Assembly (NCBI RefSeq): GCF_001425025.1
Contig: NZ_LMDE01000013.1
Coordinates: 191,934-255,933, forward strand
Source: Nocardioides sp. Root122
Lineage (GTDB): Bacteria; Actinomycetota; Actinomycetes; Propionibacteriales; Nocardioidaceae
Direction of reading: 5' to 3'
Length of the DNA stretch: 64,000 bases
The notes below the pieces were generated by a model, which was not told the DNA's origin, did no database searches, and saw only the letters and a program-made list of their open reading frames with translations. The position numbers and the translations under genes are program-made. Below are positions 1 through 7,292 of the stretch, piece after piece (within the stretch, counting starts at the first letter, position 1; the number at the start of each line of letters is the position of its first letter).

Positions 1-301
1 GTGGTTCCGCAAGCGCGGCTGGCGCAACGAACGCCCGTCGGCGGACCTCCCTGAGCGTCCGGATGCCCGACACCCCGGGGCGCGCATCGAGATCATGGAG
101 GCGCTCGCCCAGCTGCCGCCGCGCCAACGTGCGGTCGTCGTCCTGCGGTACTACGAGGACCTCTCCGTCGCGGAGACGGCCGACGCCCTCGGGTGCTCGA
201 CCGGCACGGTCAAGAGCCAGACCTTCGAGGCCTTCGCCAAGCTGCGCCCGCTCCTGGGTGACGCTGCCATCCCCGAGACGTTGGGAGTCCACCGTGGTTG
301 A
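1..301 (+). CDS. SigE-family ECF RNA polymerase sigma factor, C-terminal part
   Basis: The frame is open from the left edge and ends with TGA at 299-301, so only the last ~99 residues are visible. They hold the sigma region 4 helix-turn-helix: LPPRQRAVVVLRYYEDLSVA, then ETADALGCSTGTVKSQ, the usual recognition-helix pattern of the SigE (ECF) family that binds the -35 element. Region 2 lies outside the window. The stop codon overlaps the start of the next gene, which encodes a one-helix membrane protein, so the pair is probably translationally coupled as sigma factor and membrane partner. Family assignment is firm from region 4; the regulon cannot be inferred. Confidence 0.85.
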   Translation, partial: WFRKRGWRNERPSADLPERPDARHPGARIEIMEALAQLPPRQRAVVVLRYYEDLSVAETADALGCSTGTVKSQTFEAFAKLRPLLGDAAIPETLGVHRG

Positions 302-1493
302 GCACCTGACCGACCTGATGCGTGCCGAGGCCGAGGCACTCGACATACCTCACCCGCCGACCGAGGCCATCCTGCGTGGTGCGCGCGGCTCCCGACGCAC
401 GCACATCCTCGTGCCGGGCCTCGCTGCTGCGGCGGCGGCCACGGTCGTGGGTGCCTTCGTCCTGCTCCCCGGTGCCGGCCAGCGGCCGGACGACGCCGGC
501 GTGCGACGTGCCGAGCGGGCGCCGGCGGCCTTCACCAGCGCGGAGGCCGCAGCGGCCCAGCAGACCTACGCCGAGTCCGGGGCCTATGCGGCCGGGACGA
601 ACGTCTACTTCGGCGACCTCGAGCGGGGCGTGGAGATCGACGACAGCGCCGTCCGTGGGCTCTATTACACCTCCGCTGGTCTGCTCGTGCGCCACGGCAA
701 GGACTACCTCATGGACGGCAGCACGCCGGACACGTGGTCGCTCGTCGGCACCGACGGCAGCGTCGCGGGGCTGGACATCTCGCTCGGCGACGTCTCGGCC
801 TCCACCGACCCCACGCAGCCCTACCTCGCCTATGCGCAGCCGGCCGGCGACGCATGGGAGGTCGTCGTCCTCGACCTGCGCACGGGCGAGGCGGTCGCCG
901 TGGTGCCGGTCCGGGGGGCCTTCACGTGGGGCGGATGGGACGCACCGCCGGTGGCGCTGTCCGGCGACCACGTCTACGTCGGCCTGGACGACGACGTCGC
1001 AGCCGTCGACTGGCGCACCGGGGACGTCACTGCCACGCCGCTGCCCGGGTCCGTCTACCCCGACATCAGCGCCGACCGGTTCCTGCAGGTCGTCAACCGG
1101 CCGACGGCCCGAGGCATCGGGGCGAGCGCCCGGATCAGCGACGCACGGTCCGGAGAGGTGCTCCTGGACCTGCCCGACCTGGGCGACAAGTGGGCGTCCT
1201 TGTCTCCCGACGGGAGCCACGTGCTGGTCCTGCCCTACATGCTGGTCGACGACGACGGTCAGATCGGTCGGCTCGACGGCGCGGTCCTCTACTCGGTCGA
1301 CACCGGCGAGAGCACCGAGCTGCCCGCCTCGCCTGTCGGCGGCTACGGGTGGACGCCGGACGGCTCGGTGATCAGCGTCGACGACGCGGACCTCACACAG
1401 TGCGACCTCGCGGGTTGTTCCACCGTCCCCATCGCTCCCGGCGCCGCACGCGCCGGCACGGTCCGGCTGGGTGGGATGGTCAACGAGTCCTGA
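294..1493 (+). CDS. one-helix membrane protein with exported beta-propeller-like domain, partner of the sigma factor
   Basis: About 399 residues from the GTG at 294, which overlaps the sigma-factor stop by 8 bp; this start gives VVEHLTDLMRAEAEALD as a short cytoplasmic head. One membrane helix follows at about residues 37-60 (ILVPGLAAAAAATVVGAFVL), then an exported domain of repeated short beta-strand segments with motifs such as YLAYAQPAGDAWEVVVLDL and SLSPDGSHVLVL, reminiscent of WD40/TolB-like propellers. Position behind a SigE-family sigma gene suggests an anti-sigma or sensor role, but I see no zinc-finger anti-sigma motif, so this is inference. Its 3' end overlaps the convergent dehydrogenase gene by 14 bp. 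Confidence 0.7.
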   Translation: MVEHLTDLMRAEAEALDIPHPPTEAILRGARGSRRTHILVPGLAAAAAATVVGAFVLLPGAGQRPDDAGVRRAERAPAAFTSAEAAAAQQTYAESGAYAAGTNVYFGDLERGVEIDDSAVRGLYYTSAGLLVRHGKDYLMDGSTPDTWSLVGTDGSVAGLDISLGDVSASTDPTQPYLAYAQPAGDAWEVVVLDLRTGEAVAVVPVRGAFTWGGWDAPPVALSGDHVYVGLDDDVAAVDWRTGDVTATPLPGSVYPDISADRFLQVVNRPTARGIGASARISDARSGEVLLDLPDLGDKWASLSPDGSHVLVLPYMLVDDDGQIGRLDGAVLYSVDTGESTELPASPVGGYGWTPDGSVISVDDADLTQCDLAGCSTVPIAPGAARAGTVRLGGMVNES

Positions 1494-2739
1494 CGAACTC
1501 CTGCAGGAGGTAGGCTTCGGCCTCCCTGTTCCAGATGTCGTCGGTCCGCCCGACCAGTCCGGCCAGCTCGGCGAACCTCGTGTCAGTCCGGCCGAGGTCC
1601 TCGAAGTCGTCGATGGCGACGAGGTCCAGGTCGGCGTGGGGATAGATGAGGATCTTCCCTCCGGTGAAGTCTGGCAGACCCAACAGCGCGTCCGGCACGG
1701 CGTCGAGGCCGCCGACGTGCGTGACCATCTTCGAGGGGTTGATGGTGCCGGCCGCCGACAGGGTCAGCGACTCCTCCATGTCCGAGCGCGAGCCGCCCGA
1801 CGTACCGACGAGGTGCGTGCTCTCGTAGTGGATGTTGTAGAGGTTGAGGTTGGCGCTGAACTCCTTGTCCGTCGGCCCGGCGAAGAAGTTGAGGCACCCG
1901 TCCTGCGCGAGGACGGAGTCGGCGGTCTCGACCAGCCCACGGTGGGCTGCGAACACCATCACGTCGTCGAAGCCACGGCCCTGGCTCAACGACCTCAGCT
2001 CCGTCGCGACGTCGACCGTGGTGGCGTCGACGAGCTCCAGACGAGCACCGTGCGCAGCTGCCTCGCCCGGCGGGAAGAGGGAAGCCAGCCTGGACAGCCT
2101 CTCGGCGTTGACGTCCACCGCCACGACCAGGCTGCTGCGGTACGGCCCGTGCAGGGCGTAGTCGAGGGCGCCGGCCCCCATGGCCCCACCGCACCCGAGG
2201 AGAGCGAGGGCACCGCCCGTGCGGATGCCCATCTGGTGCTGCCAGACCAGTGGCTCCGTGTGGTAGCTGGCGTGGAAGGCTCCGATGATGCACGACATCG
2301 GCTCGGCCAGCGACCCGTTGGCGAAGTAGTCGTCGTCGTAGGGCAGCACGCACCCCTTGTCGATCGCGACCTTGGGGATGATGCAGTAGGTCGCATCGCC
2401 ACCGAACCAGGGGTAGCTGTAGCCCGGCGAGTACCCGCTCGGCAGCCCCATCGTGGGCAGGATCGCCACGTGCTGACCGACGGCGTACCTGTCGGCCACG
2501 CCCTCGCCGACCTCCTCCAGCACCCCGGCGAACTCGTGCCCGGTGATCGCGGGCGCCGCGGAGACGTCCTCGGGGACCCGCTTGTGGTCCTCGCCGAGGG
2601 ACAGCGCCTTGTAGGTCGACAGGCACATGCTGCTGCTCACGACGCGCATCAGGAGCTCGTCGGGGCCGATCTGCGGCAGCTCGATCTCGCTGACCGCGAC
2701 CTTGTCCCGCCCGTGGATCCGCGCCGCCCTAGCCAGCAT
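1480..2739 (-). CDS. zinc-dependent MDR dehydrogenase, L-sorbose-1-phosphate reductase (SorE)-like
   Basis: 419 residues of the medium-chain zinc alcohol dehydrogenase superfamily. Cys39 in SSSMCLSTYKA occupies the catalytic-zinc position, GHEFAGVLEEVGEG is the GHE signature, and LLGCGGAMGAGALDYAL near residue 180 is the dinucleotide-binding glycine-rich turn. The MCLSTYKA and HKRVP segments resemble the sorbose-1-phosphate reductase group rather than classical sorbitol dehydrogenases. It starts 11 bp inside the end of the PTS permease gene, so it is the last gene of the polyol operon and probably oxidises or reduces the phosphorylated sugar or polyol delivered by the PTS. The exact substrate (sorbose-1-P, hexitol-P or another) cannot be read from sequence. 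Confidence 0.75.
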   Translation of the reverse strand: MLARAARIHGRDKVAVSEIELPQIGPDELLMRVVSSSMCLSTYKALSLGEDHKRVPEDVSAAPAITGHEFAGVLEEVGEGVADRYAVGQHVAILPTMGLPSGYSPGYSYPWFGGDATYCIIPKVAIDKGCVLPYDDDYFANGSLAEPMSCIIGAFHASYHTEPLVWQHQMGIRTGGALALLGCGGAMGAGALDYALHGPYRSSLVVAVDVNAERLSRLASLFPPGEAAAHGARLELVDATTVDVATELRSLSQGRGFDDVMVFAAHRGLVETADSVLAQDGCLNFFAGPTDKEFSANLNLYNIHYESTHLVGTSGGSRSDMEESLTLSAAGTINPSKMVTHVGGLDAVPDALLGLPDFTGGKILIYPHADLDLVAIDDFEDLGRTDTRFAELAGLVGRTDDIWNREAEAYLLQEFVRTR

Positions 2740-4204
2740 GACCGTCAGCCTTCGCAGCCTCAGCAGCCTTCGGTTGCACGAGCGCGCCCGCCAGCTCGTC
2801 GAGCGCGGGATCGCCGAGGAAGTTCTGGATCTCGACGATCATGACGTCGGGACGGGCACCGCGTGCCCGGTCGGCGAGGTTGCGGTGCACGACCACGAGG
2901 TCGGTGTCGGACGGGATCGCCTCGATCGCGGCGTGGGTCACCGTGACGTCGCCGCGGCCGCCCTGCTCGAGCTTCTTGCGGAAGGTGCTCGCGCCCATCG
3001 CGCTGCTGCCCATCCCCGCGTCGCAGGCGAACACGATGCGGCGTACGTCGCCGGCACCGCCGGCCGAGGCCCCACCACCGAGTGCCTGGCCTTCGGCCTT
3101 CATCGCCTTCGAGCGCGCCTGGAACTCCTCCAGCTCGAGCGACTCCTCGCCACTGCGACGCCTGGAGAGCTTGAGGATGGCCGACGTCACCGCGAAGCTC
3201 ACGGCAGCCGCCACCAACACCCCGGCGATGACGCCGACGTGGTCACCGCGCGGCGTCAGCGCGAGGTAGGAGAAGATCGAGCCCGGGCTGGGACCCGCCG
3301 TCAGGCCGACGCCGAAGGTCATGAACGTGAGGATCCCGGACATGCCGCCGGCGATCATGCCGACGATGGTGAGGGGCTTCATCAGAACGTAGGGGAAGTA
3401 GATCTCGTGGATGCCCCCGAGGAAGTGGATGATGATGGCGCCGGGCGCGCTGTCGCGGATGACGCGGTTGTCGCCGAAGAGCCAGAAGGCGACCAGCAGG
3501 CCGAGCCCGGGCCCCGGGTTCGAGGCGACCATGAAGAAGATCGACTTCCCGTCCTCCGCCGCGGCCTGCAGGCCGAGGGGGTAGTACAGCCCCTGGTCGA
3601 TCACGTTGTTGAGGAAGAGCACCTTGGCCGGCTCGTTGAGCAGGGACAGCAGGGGCAGGGCGCCGGTGTCGACCAACGCGTTGATCGCCTTGAGGAGCAC
3701 GTCGTTGATGCCGGTGATGAACGGACCGATCGCCTTGTAGGACGCGACGATCAGGCCGAGGCCGAGGAAGCCGAGCGTGAAGTTGTTGACCACCATCTCG
3801 AAGCCCGGCCTGATCTTGCTCGCCAGGGCGTCGTCGATCTTCTTGATGAGCCAGGCGCTGAGCGGACCCATGATCATCGCGCCCAGGAACATCGGGATGT
3901 CCGCCCCGACGATGAGCCCGATGGTGCCCACCGTGCCGGCCACGCCGCCTCGTTGCCCGTGCACCAGACGACCACCGGTGTAGGCGAGGAGGAGGGGCAG
4001 GACGAAGGTGATCATCGGCCCGACGACCTCCGCGAGGTCCTCGTTCGGGATCCAGCCCGTCGGGATGAAGAGGGCGGTGAGCAGCCCCCACGCGATGAAC
4101 GCGCCCACGTTCGGGATGACCATCGCGGTCAGGAAGCCGCCGAACGCCTGGATCCGCGCTCGGCCGGAGGCCCTGGGGGCCGTGGCTGTTGGCATGTCAC
4201 TCAT
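2729..4204 (-). CDS. mtlA: PTS mannitol-type permease, EIICB components
   Basis: 491 residues from the ATG at 4204 (MSDMPTATAPRASGRARIQ); this start overlaps the kinase gene by 8 bp. Residues ~15-345 form the membrane EIIC domain with several hydrophobic spans and the highly conserved GGIHEIYFPYVL motif of the mannitol family. The EIIB domain begins near residue 388 with RRIVFACDAGMGSSAMGAST; Cys394 is the phospho-accepting residue. The protein imports a polyol and phosphorylates it at the inner face. No EIIA, HPr or EI gene is in the window, so phosphate must come from components encoded elsewhere. Neighbouring genes suggest the substrate may be a polyol other than mannitol. Confidence 0.9.
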   Translation of the reverse strand: MSDMPTATAPRASGRARIQAFGGFLTAMVIPNVGAFIAWGLLTALFIPTGWIPNEDLAEVVGPMITFVLPLLLAYTGGRLVHGQRGGVAGTVGTIGLIVGADIPMFLGAMIMGPLSAWLIKKIDDALASKIRPGFEMVVNNFTLGFLGLGLIVASYKAIGPFITGINDVLLKAINALVDTGALPLLSLLNEPAKVLFLNNVIDQGLYYPLGLQAAAEDGKSIFFMVASNPGPGLGLLVAFWLFGDNRVIRDSAPGAIIIHFLGGIHEIYFPYVLMKPLTIVGMIAGGMSGILTFMTFGVGLTAGPSPGSIFSYLALTPRGDHVGVIAGVLVAAAVSFAVTSAILKLSRRRSGEESLELEEFQARSKAMKAEGQALGGGASAGGAGDVRRIVFACDAGMGSSAMGASTFRKKLEQGGRGDVTVTHAAIEAIPSDTDLVVVHRNLADRARGARPDVMIVEIQNFLGDPALDELAGALVQPKAAEAAKADGHAG

Positions 4205-4988
4205 GGGTGCTGTCTCCTTGACTGATCGATCCGTCGGGGTGCAGGCGCAGCAGGAGGTCGACCTTGCTGCGATCGGTCCGGGTGCGCGCGAGCTCGATGT
4301 TGCGGCGGTCGCTGCGCTCGTAGAACTCCTCCGCCTCGGCCCGCGAGGCGCCGCCGCGCATCTTGCGGTCGATGAGCCGGTCACGGAGCAGGGACGGGGC
4401 GGCGTCGATGAACACGTTGAACGACGAGTAGCGGGTCAGCGGCGACCACCGTGGGTCGTCGAGCAGCAGCCAGTTGCCCTCGACCAGGACGACAGCGGCG
4501 TCGACGCGGTGGGCACCCGGGACGACGTCGTGCAGCGTGCGGTCGTAGCCGGGCCAGTCGACGACGTCGTGGTCCAGGCCGGCCGCGAGGCACTGGTCGA
4601 GCGCAGTCGTGTCGAAGGTGTCGGGCGAGCCCTTGAACCTGCTGAGCGGCACACGGCCGGACGGGGTGTCGACGTACCGGCTGGCGAGGTGGTCGTTCGG
4701 GTAGTGGAAGCCGTCGATCCCGACCGCGTCCAGCCCGAGGTGCCGACCCTCGTGCGCGAGGAGGGCCGCCAGCACGGACTTGCCCGTGGCGGGGGGCGCG
4801 GCGAGGAACACGTACGTCCGGCGCTGCCCCCGTGACGCGGCGCTCGCCTCCTCCAGCCGCGGAAGCAGCACGTCGTCGATCACGTGCCGGTCGACGACTG
4901 CCTCTACGGCAAGCCCGTTGACCAGCAGGGGTCGGACGTGCGTCTGGGCCGGGGTCTGGGAGCGGGTCATCGCATCTCCTGTGCTCAT
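4197..4988 (-). CDS. P-loop nucleoside/sugar kinase family protein
   Basis: 263 residues if started at the ATG at 4988; a second in-frame ATG at 4970 is possible and would leave the operator-like palindrome at 4983-4994 in the leader. A Walker A motif of the uridine kinase/pantothenate kinase type lies near residue 65 (APPATGKSVLAALLA), followed by GIDGFHYPNDHL, which resembles the substrate-binding DDFY/DGFH region of the family, and a VVLVEGNWLLLD strand. Family members phosphorylate nucleosides, pantothenate or sugars (FrcK-like). As first gene of the PTS operon it may phosphorylate a related sugar or a pathway intermediate; this is inferred from context only. Confidence 0.75.
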   Translation of the reverse strand: MSTGDAMTRSQTPAQTHVRPLLVNGLAVEAVVDRHVIDDVLLPRLEEASAASRGQRRTYVFLAAPPATGKSVLAALLAHEGRHLGLDAVGIDGFHYPNDHLASRYVDTPSGRVPLSRFKGSPDTFDTTALDQCLAAGLDHDVVDWPGYDRTLHDVVPGAHRVDAAVVLVEGNWLLLDDPRWSPLTRYSSFNVFIDAAPSLLRDRLIDRKMRGGASRAEAEEFYERSDRRNIELARTRTDRSKVDLLLRLHPDGSISQGDSTHE

Positions 4989-5013
4989 CTGAGCGGTGTC
5001 TGCTCATTTGAGT
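4983..5013. promoter_or_regulatory. two tandem operator-like palindromes, probably SorC-type sites
   Basis: GCTCATCTGAGC at 4983-4994 is a perfect palindrome apart from its centre, and GCTCATTTGAGT at 5002-5013 is a near copy. They lie 19 bp apart, about two helical turns, so a regulator could bind the same face of DNA. SorC/CggR/DeoR-type regulators are known to use TGCTCA-TTTGAGCA-like half sites, and a SorC-type regulator is encoded next door. The upstream site overlaps the proposed -10 region, which suggests repression relieved by phosphorylated sugar. Assignment to that regulator is inference. Confidence 0.55.
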
Positions 5014-5039
5014 GTGACGCAGGGCACAGCAGACGTCAA
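5011..5039 (-). promoter_or_regulatory. candidate promoter of the polyol PTS operon
   Basis: On the minus strand TTGACG (5034-5039) is followed after 17 bp by CACACT (5011-5016). The -35 is good and the -10 weak, as expected for a regulated promoter. The -10 overlaps the operator-like palindrome at 5002-5013, consistent with repression by the SorC-type regulator. Confidence 0.4.
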
Positions 5040-5079
5040 GGGGTCTTGTCCCCCGGGATGCGTGCAGGCACGACAAGGA

Positions 5080-5113
5080 CGCGCCAGCTGCCCGCGTGGC
5101 GGGAGCTGGCGCG
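5080..5113 (-). terminator. hairpin downstream of the sorC-type gene
   Basis: CGCGCCAGCT (5080-5089) and AGCTGGCGCG (5104-5113) form a perfect 10-bp stem that is extended inside by CCCGC/GCGGG. It lies 23 bp beyond the stop of the regulator gene and upstream of the kinase promoter, so it probably separates the two transcription units. There is no long T-run, as is common in high-GC actinobacteria. Confidence 0.6.
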
Positions 5114-5135
5114 TCGGTGCGGAGGACGACGGCGG

Positions 5136-6113
5136 CTAGGTGGCCGCGGTGCTCGTCTCGCGCGTGAGGACCGGGCGTCGTACTACGGGCAGGCGCAGGA
5201 GCGCCATCGCCGTGACGTCGTCAGTGACCAGCGAGGTCAGCAGTCCGGAGCGGGCCACGGCCGCGATCGCCGGGGCCTTCTCGAGCGACCCGGCCACCGC
5301 CAGCACCCGCGGGCTGCCCATCAGGTCGTCGACCGAGACCGAGATGCGTCGGCGCGCCGCCGCGGCGTCGATGACGGTCCCGTCGTCACGAATGAAGATG
5401 CCGGCCATCTCCGCGCGCGCCCCCTCAGCAGCCAGCTCGTCGCGGTCGGACGACTCCAGGCTGGACCCGAGCTGGGTGATGGGCGGGTCCCACGATCCCA
5501 GGGACAGCACTGCCAGCTGGAGGTCCCGGTAGGACTCGAGGATGCGGCGCACGGCCGCGTCGTTGCGGAAGGTGTCGGCCGCCTCTGGCGTGCCCGCGAA
5601 GAGCGGGCAGAACAGGGAGAGCGTCTGGACGCTCGAGCGGTCGGCGATCCGCCGGATCACCTCCACCGGCGACTGGGCGAAGTCGTTGCCCACGATCCCC
5701 GTGAGCTGGATCAGGGTGCACGGCGGGAGGTCCGCCAGCTCCTCACCCAGGGCGACCAGGGTGCGCCCCCAGGACAGGCCCACCAGGTCGCCCGTCCGGA
5801 TGTGTCGCTTCATCTCGCGAGCAGCGGCCCGGGCGAGGCGACGACGATTGTCGACCTCGGTGTCACCCGACGTCACGACGACGCACTCGTCGAGGTGCAG
5901 GTGCTGCCGCAGCTGGTCGGACAGCGACTCGAGGGCGTCGAACCCGTCGTTGATCTGGATCGTGACCAGTCCCGTCTCGCGCGCCTGCTGCAGCAGCCGC
6001 GCGACCTTGAACCGCGACATGTCGAACTCGGCTGCCAGCTCGGTCTTGGAGACGTCGTCGAGGTAGAACCGGCGGGCCAGCGCCGCCATCTCGACCCACT
6101 CCTCGTTCGGCAC
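5136..6113 (-). CDS. SorC-family sugar-responsive transcriptional regulator
   Basis: 325 residues from the GTG at 6113 (VPNEEWVEMAALARRFY). I chose this start over one 51 bp upstream because GGAGG and AGGA lie just before it and a -10-like TAGGCT sits at 6140-6145. The N-terminal helix-turn-helix is DDVSKTELAAEFDMSRFKVA followed by RLLQQARETGLV. The remainder is the sugar-binding/oligomerisation domain of the SorC/DeoR-C (NagB-like) fold, including LSWGRTLVALGEEL and LTGIVGND. Family members bind sugar phosphates and control adjacent sugar operons; here the obvious target is the PTS operon downstream on the same strand, which carries two matching palindromes. Confidence 0.85.
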   Translation of the reverse strand: MPNEEWVEMAALARRFYLDDVSKTELAAEFDMSRFKVARLLQQARETGLVTIQINDGFDALESLSDQLRQHLHLDECVVVTSGDTEVDNRRRLARAAAREMKRHIRTGDLVGLSWGRTLVALGEELADLPPCTLIQLTGIVGNDFAQSPVEVIRRIADRSSVQTLSLFCPLFAGTPEAADTFRNDAAVRRILESYRDLQLAVLSLGSWDPPITQLGSSLESSDRDELAAEGARAEMAGIFIRDDGTVIDAAAARRRISVSVDDLMGSPRVLAVAGSLEKAPAIAAVARSGLLTSLVTDDVTAMALLRLPVVRRPVLTRETSTAAT

Positions 6114-6165
6114 GTTCCTGCCCCCTCCACTCGAAACCGAGCCTAGACGGTCCGAGACCACCACC

Positions 6166-6381
6166 TCGCCGCCCCCGTCGGCGAGGCGCCACGGCGGCTA
6201 CCTCCTGGGCGTCCCGCTGCTGCTCGCTGCGGTGATCGCCGCGCTCACCCTGGTGGCTGGTCGACGCAGTCGGGACGGCGCCACCACCTCGGTGCTCCAT
6301 GTGCTCGCAGCGGTCTCGGTGTGCGCTCCGGTGCTTGCGACTGCGGTTGCGGCACCCTCTGAAGTGCTCACGTTCGGGTAG
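6166..6381 (+). pseudogene. possible remnant of a membrane protein gene
   Basis: This frame reads through two convincing hydrophobic stretches separated by a basic loop, GGYLLGVPLLLAAVIAALTL then VAGRRSRDG then VLHVLAAVSVCAPVLATAVA, and stops at TAG 6379-6381. No ATG or GTG start lies upstream of the first hydrophobic stretch in this frame, and the frame runs back into the oppositely oriented regulator gene. It looks like the 3' end of a membrane protein gene whose 5' part was lost. It could also be a chance open frame in GC-rich DNA. The rest of 6114-6486 holds no other gene that I can see. Confidence 0.3.
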
Positions 6382-6486
6382 AGCCCAGTCTGCGTCCCTC
6401 GGCGGCGTGCCTCGGTGCGTCCCCGACCCGCCGAGCGCGCGAGAACTCGTTGGAGCTCGCACCGGTGCTCGTGCGAGGGTGCCGGA

Positions 6487-7269
6487 ATGGCCGACGACAG
6501 GGACCAGAGCCGGGCGGCAGAGGTGAACGAGCGGCTCCGCCCCATCGAGCTGACGGCCGAGTCGGTCACTCGACCCGCTGGACCGCAGACCCCGACCGTG
6601 CACGCGTTCCTGCGGCACCTTCGCGCGAAGGGCCTGGACTGCGTCCCCGAGCCCGTGTCGTCGGACGGCGAGACCGAGACGCTCCGCTTCATCGAGGGTG
6701 AGAGCGGTGGCGACGGGTGGAAGCACCAGCACGACGAGCACGGGTTGCGGTCCGCAGCGCGCCTCTTGCGACGTGTCCACGACGCCTCCGTCGACTGGGT
6801 CCCACCCGGCGACGCCGTCTTCGCCGCGCCGGCGACCGAGGGCGGCGACGTCTTCGTCAACGGCGACCCCGGCCCCTGGAACTTCGTCTGGCGGGACGGA
6901 GAGGCCGTCGCCCTGATCGACTGGGACTTCCTCCACCGCGCACCCAGGCTCAGCGACGTGGCCTACGCCCTTCAGTGGTTCGCCCCGATGCGGGACGACG
7001 AGGCGGCGCTCGAGTGGCACCACTTCCCTGACGTGCCCGACCGCCGAGCGCGCACAGCGGCCTTCCTCGACGCCTATGGGATCCCGGCCGACTTCGACGT
7101 CGCTGACGCCGTCGTCCGACGCATCCGCCACACCAGCGAGCACGTCCGCTTCTTGGCCGCGCAGGGTCAGGAGCCCCAGAGGACGTGGGTGGCCGAGGGA
7201 GACGTGGAGAGGGAGGAGCTGGCCGAGATCGCGTGGATCGAGGACAACAGGTTGCTGTTCTCCGACTGA
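6487..7269 (+). CDS. APH-fold phosphotransferase
   Basis: 260 residues from the ATG at 6487, which has GAGGGTG a few bases upstream; longer in-frame starts exist but lack family sequence. The aminoglycoside/choline kinase fold is shown by the catalytic loop GDVFVNGDPGPWNFVWRDG near residue 120 and the metal-binding ALIDWDFLHRAP about 20 residues later. In the Brenner motif the usual HGD is NGD, but the catalytic Asp and the downstream Asn are kept. Such proteins are common stand-alone kinases of small hydroxylated compounds, and an antibiotic substrate should not be assumed. Convergent with the amidohydrolase gene 23 bp away. Confidence 0.8.
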   Translation: MADDRDQSRAAEVNERLRPIELTAESVTRPAGPQTPTVHAFLRHLRAKGLDCVPEPVSSDGETETLRFIEGESGGDGWKHQHDEHGLRSAARLLRRVHDASVDWVPPGDAVFAAPATEGGDVFVNGDPGPWNFVWRDGEAVALIDWDFLHRAPRLSDVAYALQWFAPMRDDEAALEWHHFPDVPDRRARTAAFLDAYGIPADFDVADAVVRRIRHTSEHVRFLAAQGQEPQRTWVAEGDVEREELAEIAWIEDNRLLFSD

Positions 7270-7292
7270 CGCGCCAGGCGCGCCAGCACCCG

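Noticed and set aside
2627..4225. Long plus-strand open frames across the dehydrogenase and PTS genes, and similar long frames elsewhere
   Set aside because: They are antisense or shifted frames of genes with clear family motifs, have Asp/Gly/Arg-rich composition, and are common artefacts of high GC content.
6487..7269. Antibiotic resistance function for the APH-fold protein
   Set aside because: The catalytic loop is present but nothing in the sequence or context points to an antibiotic; such kinases are mostly metabolic or unassigned.
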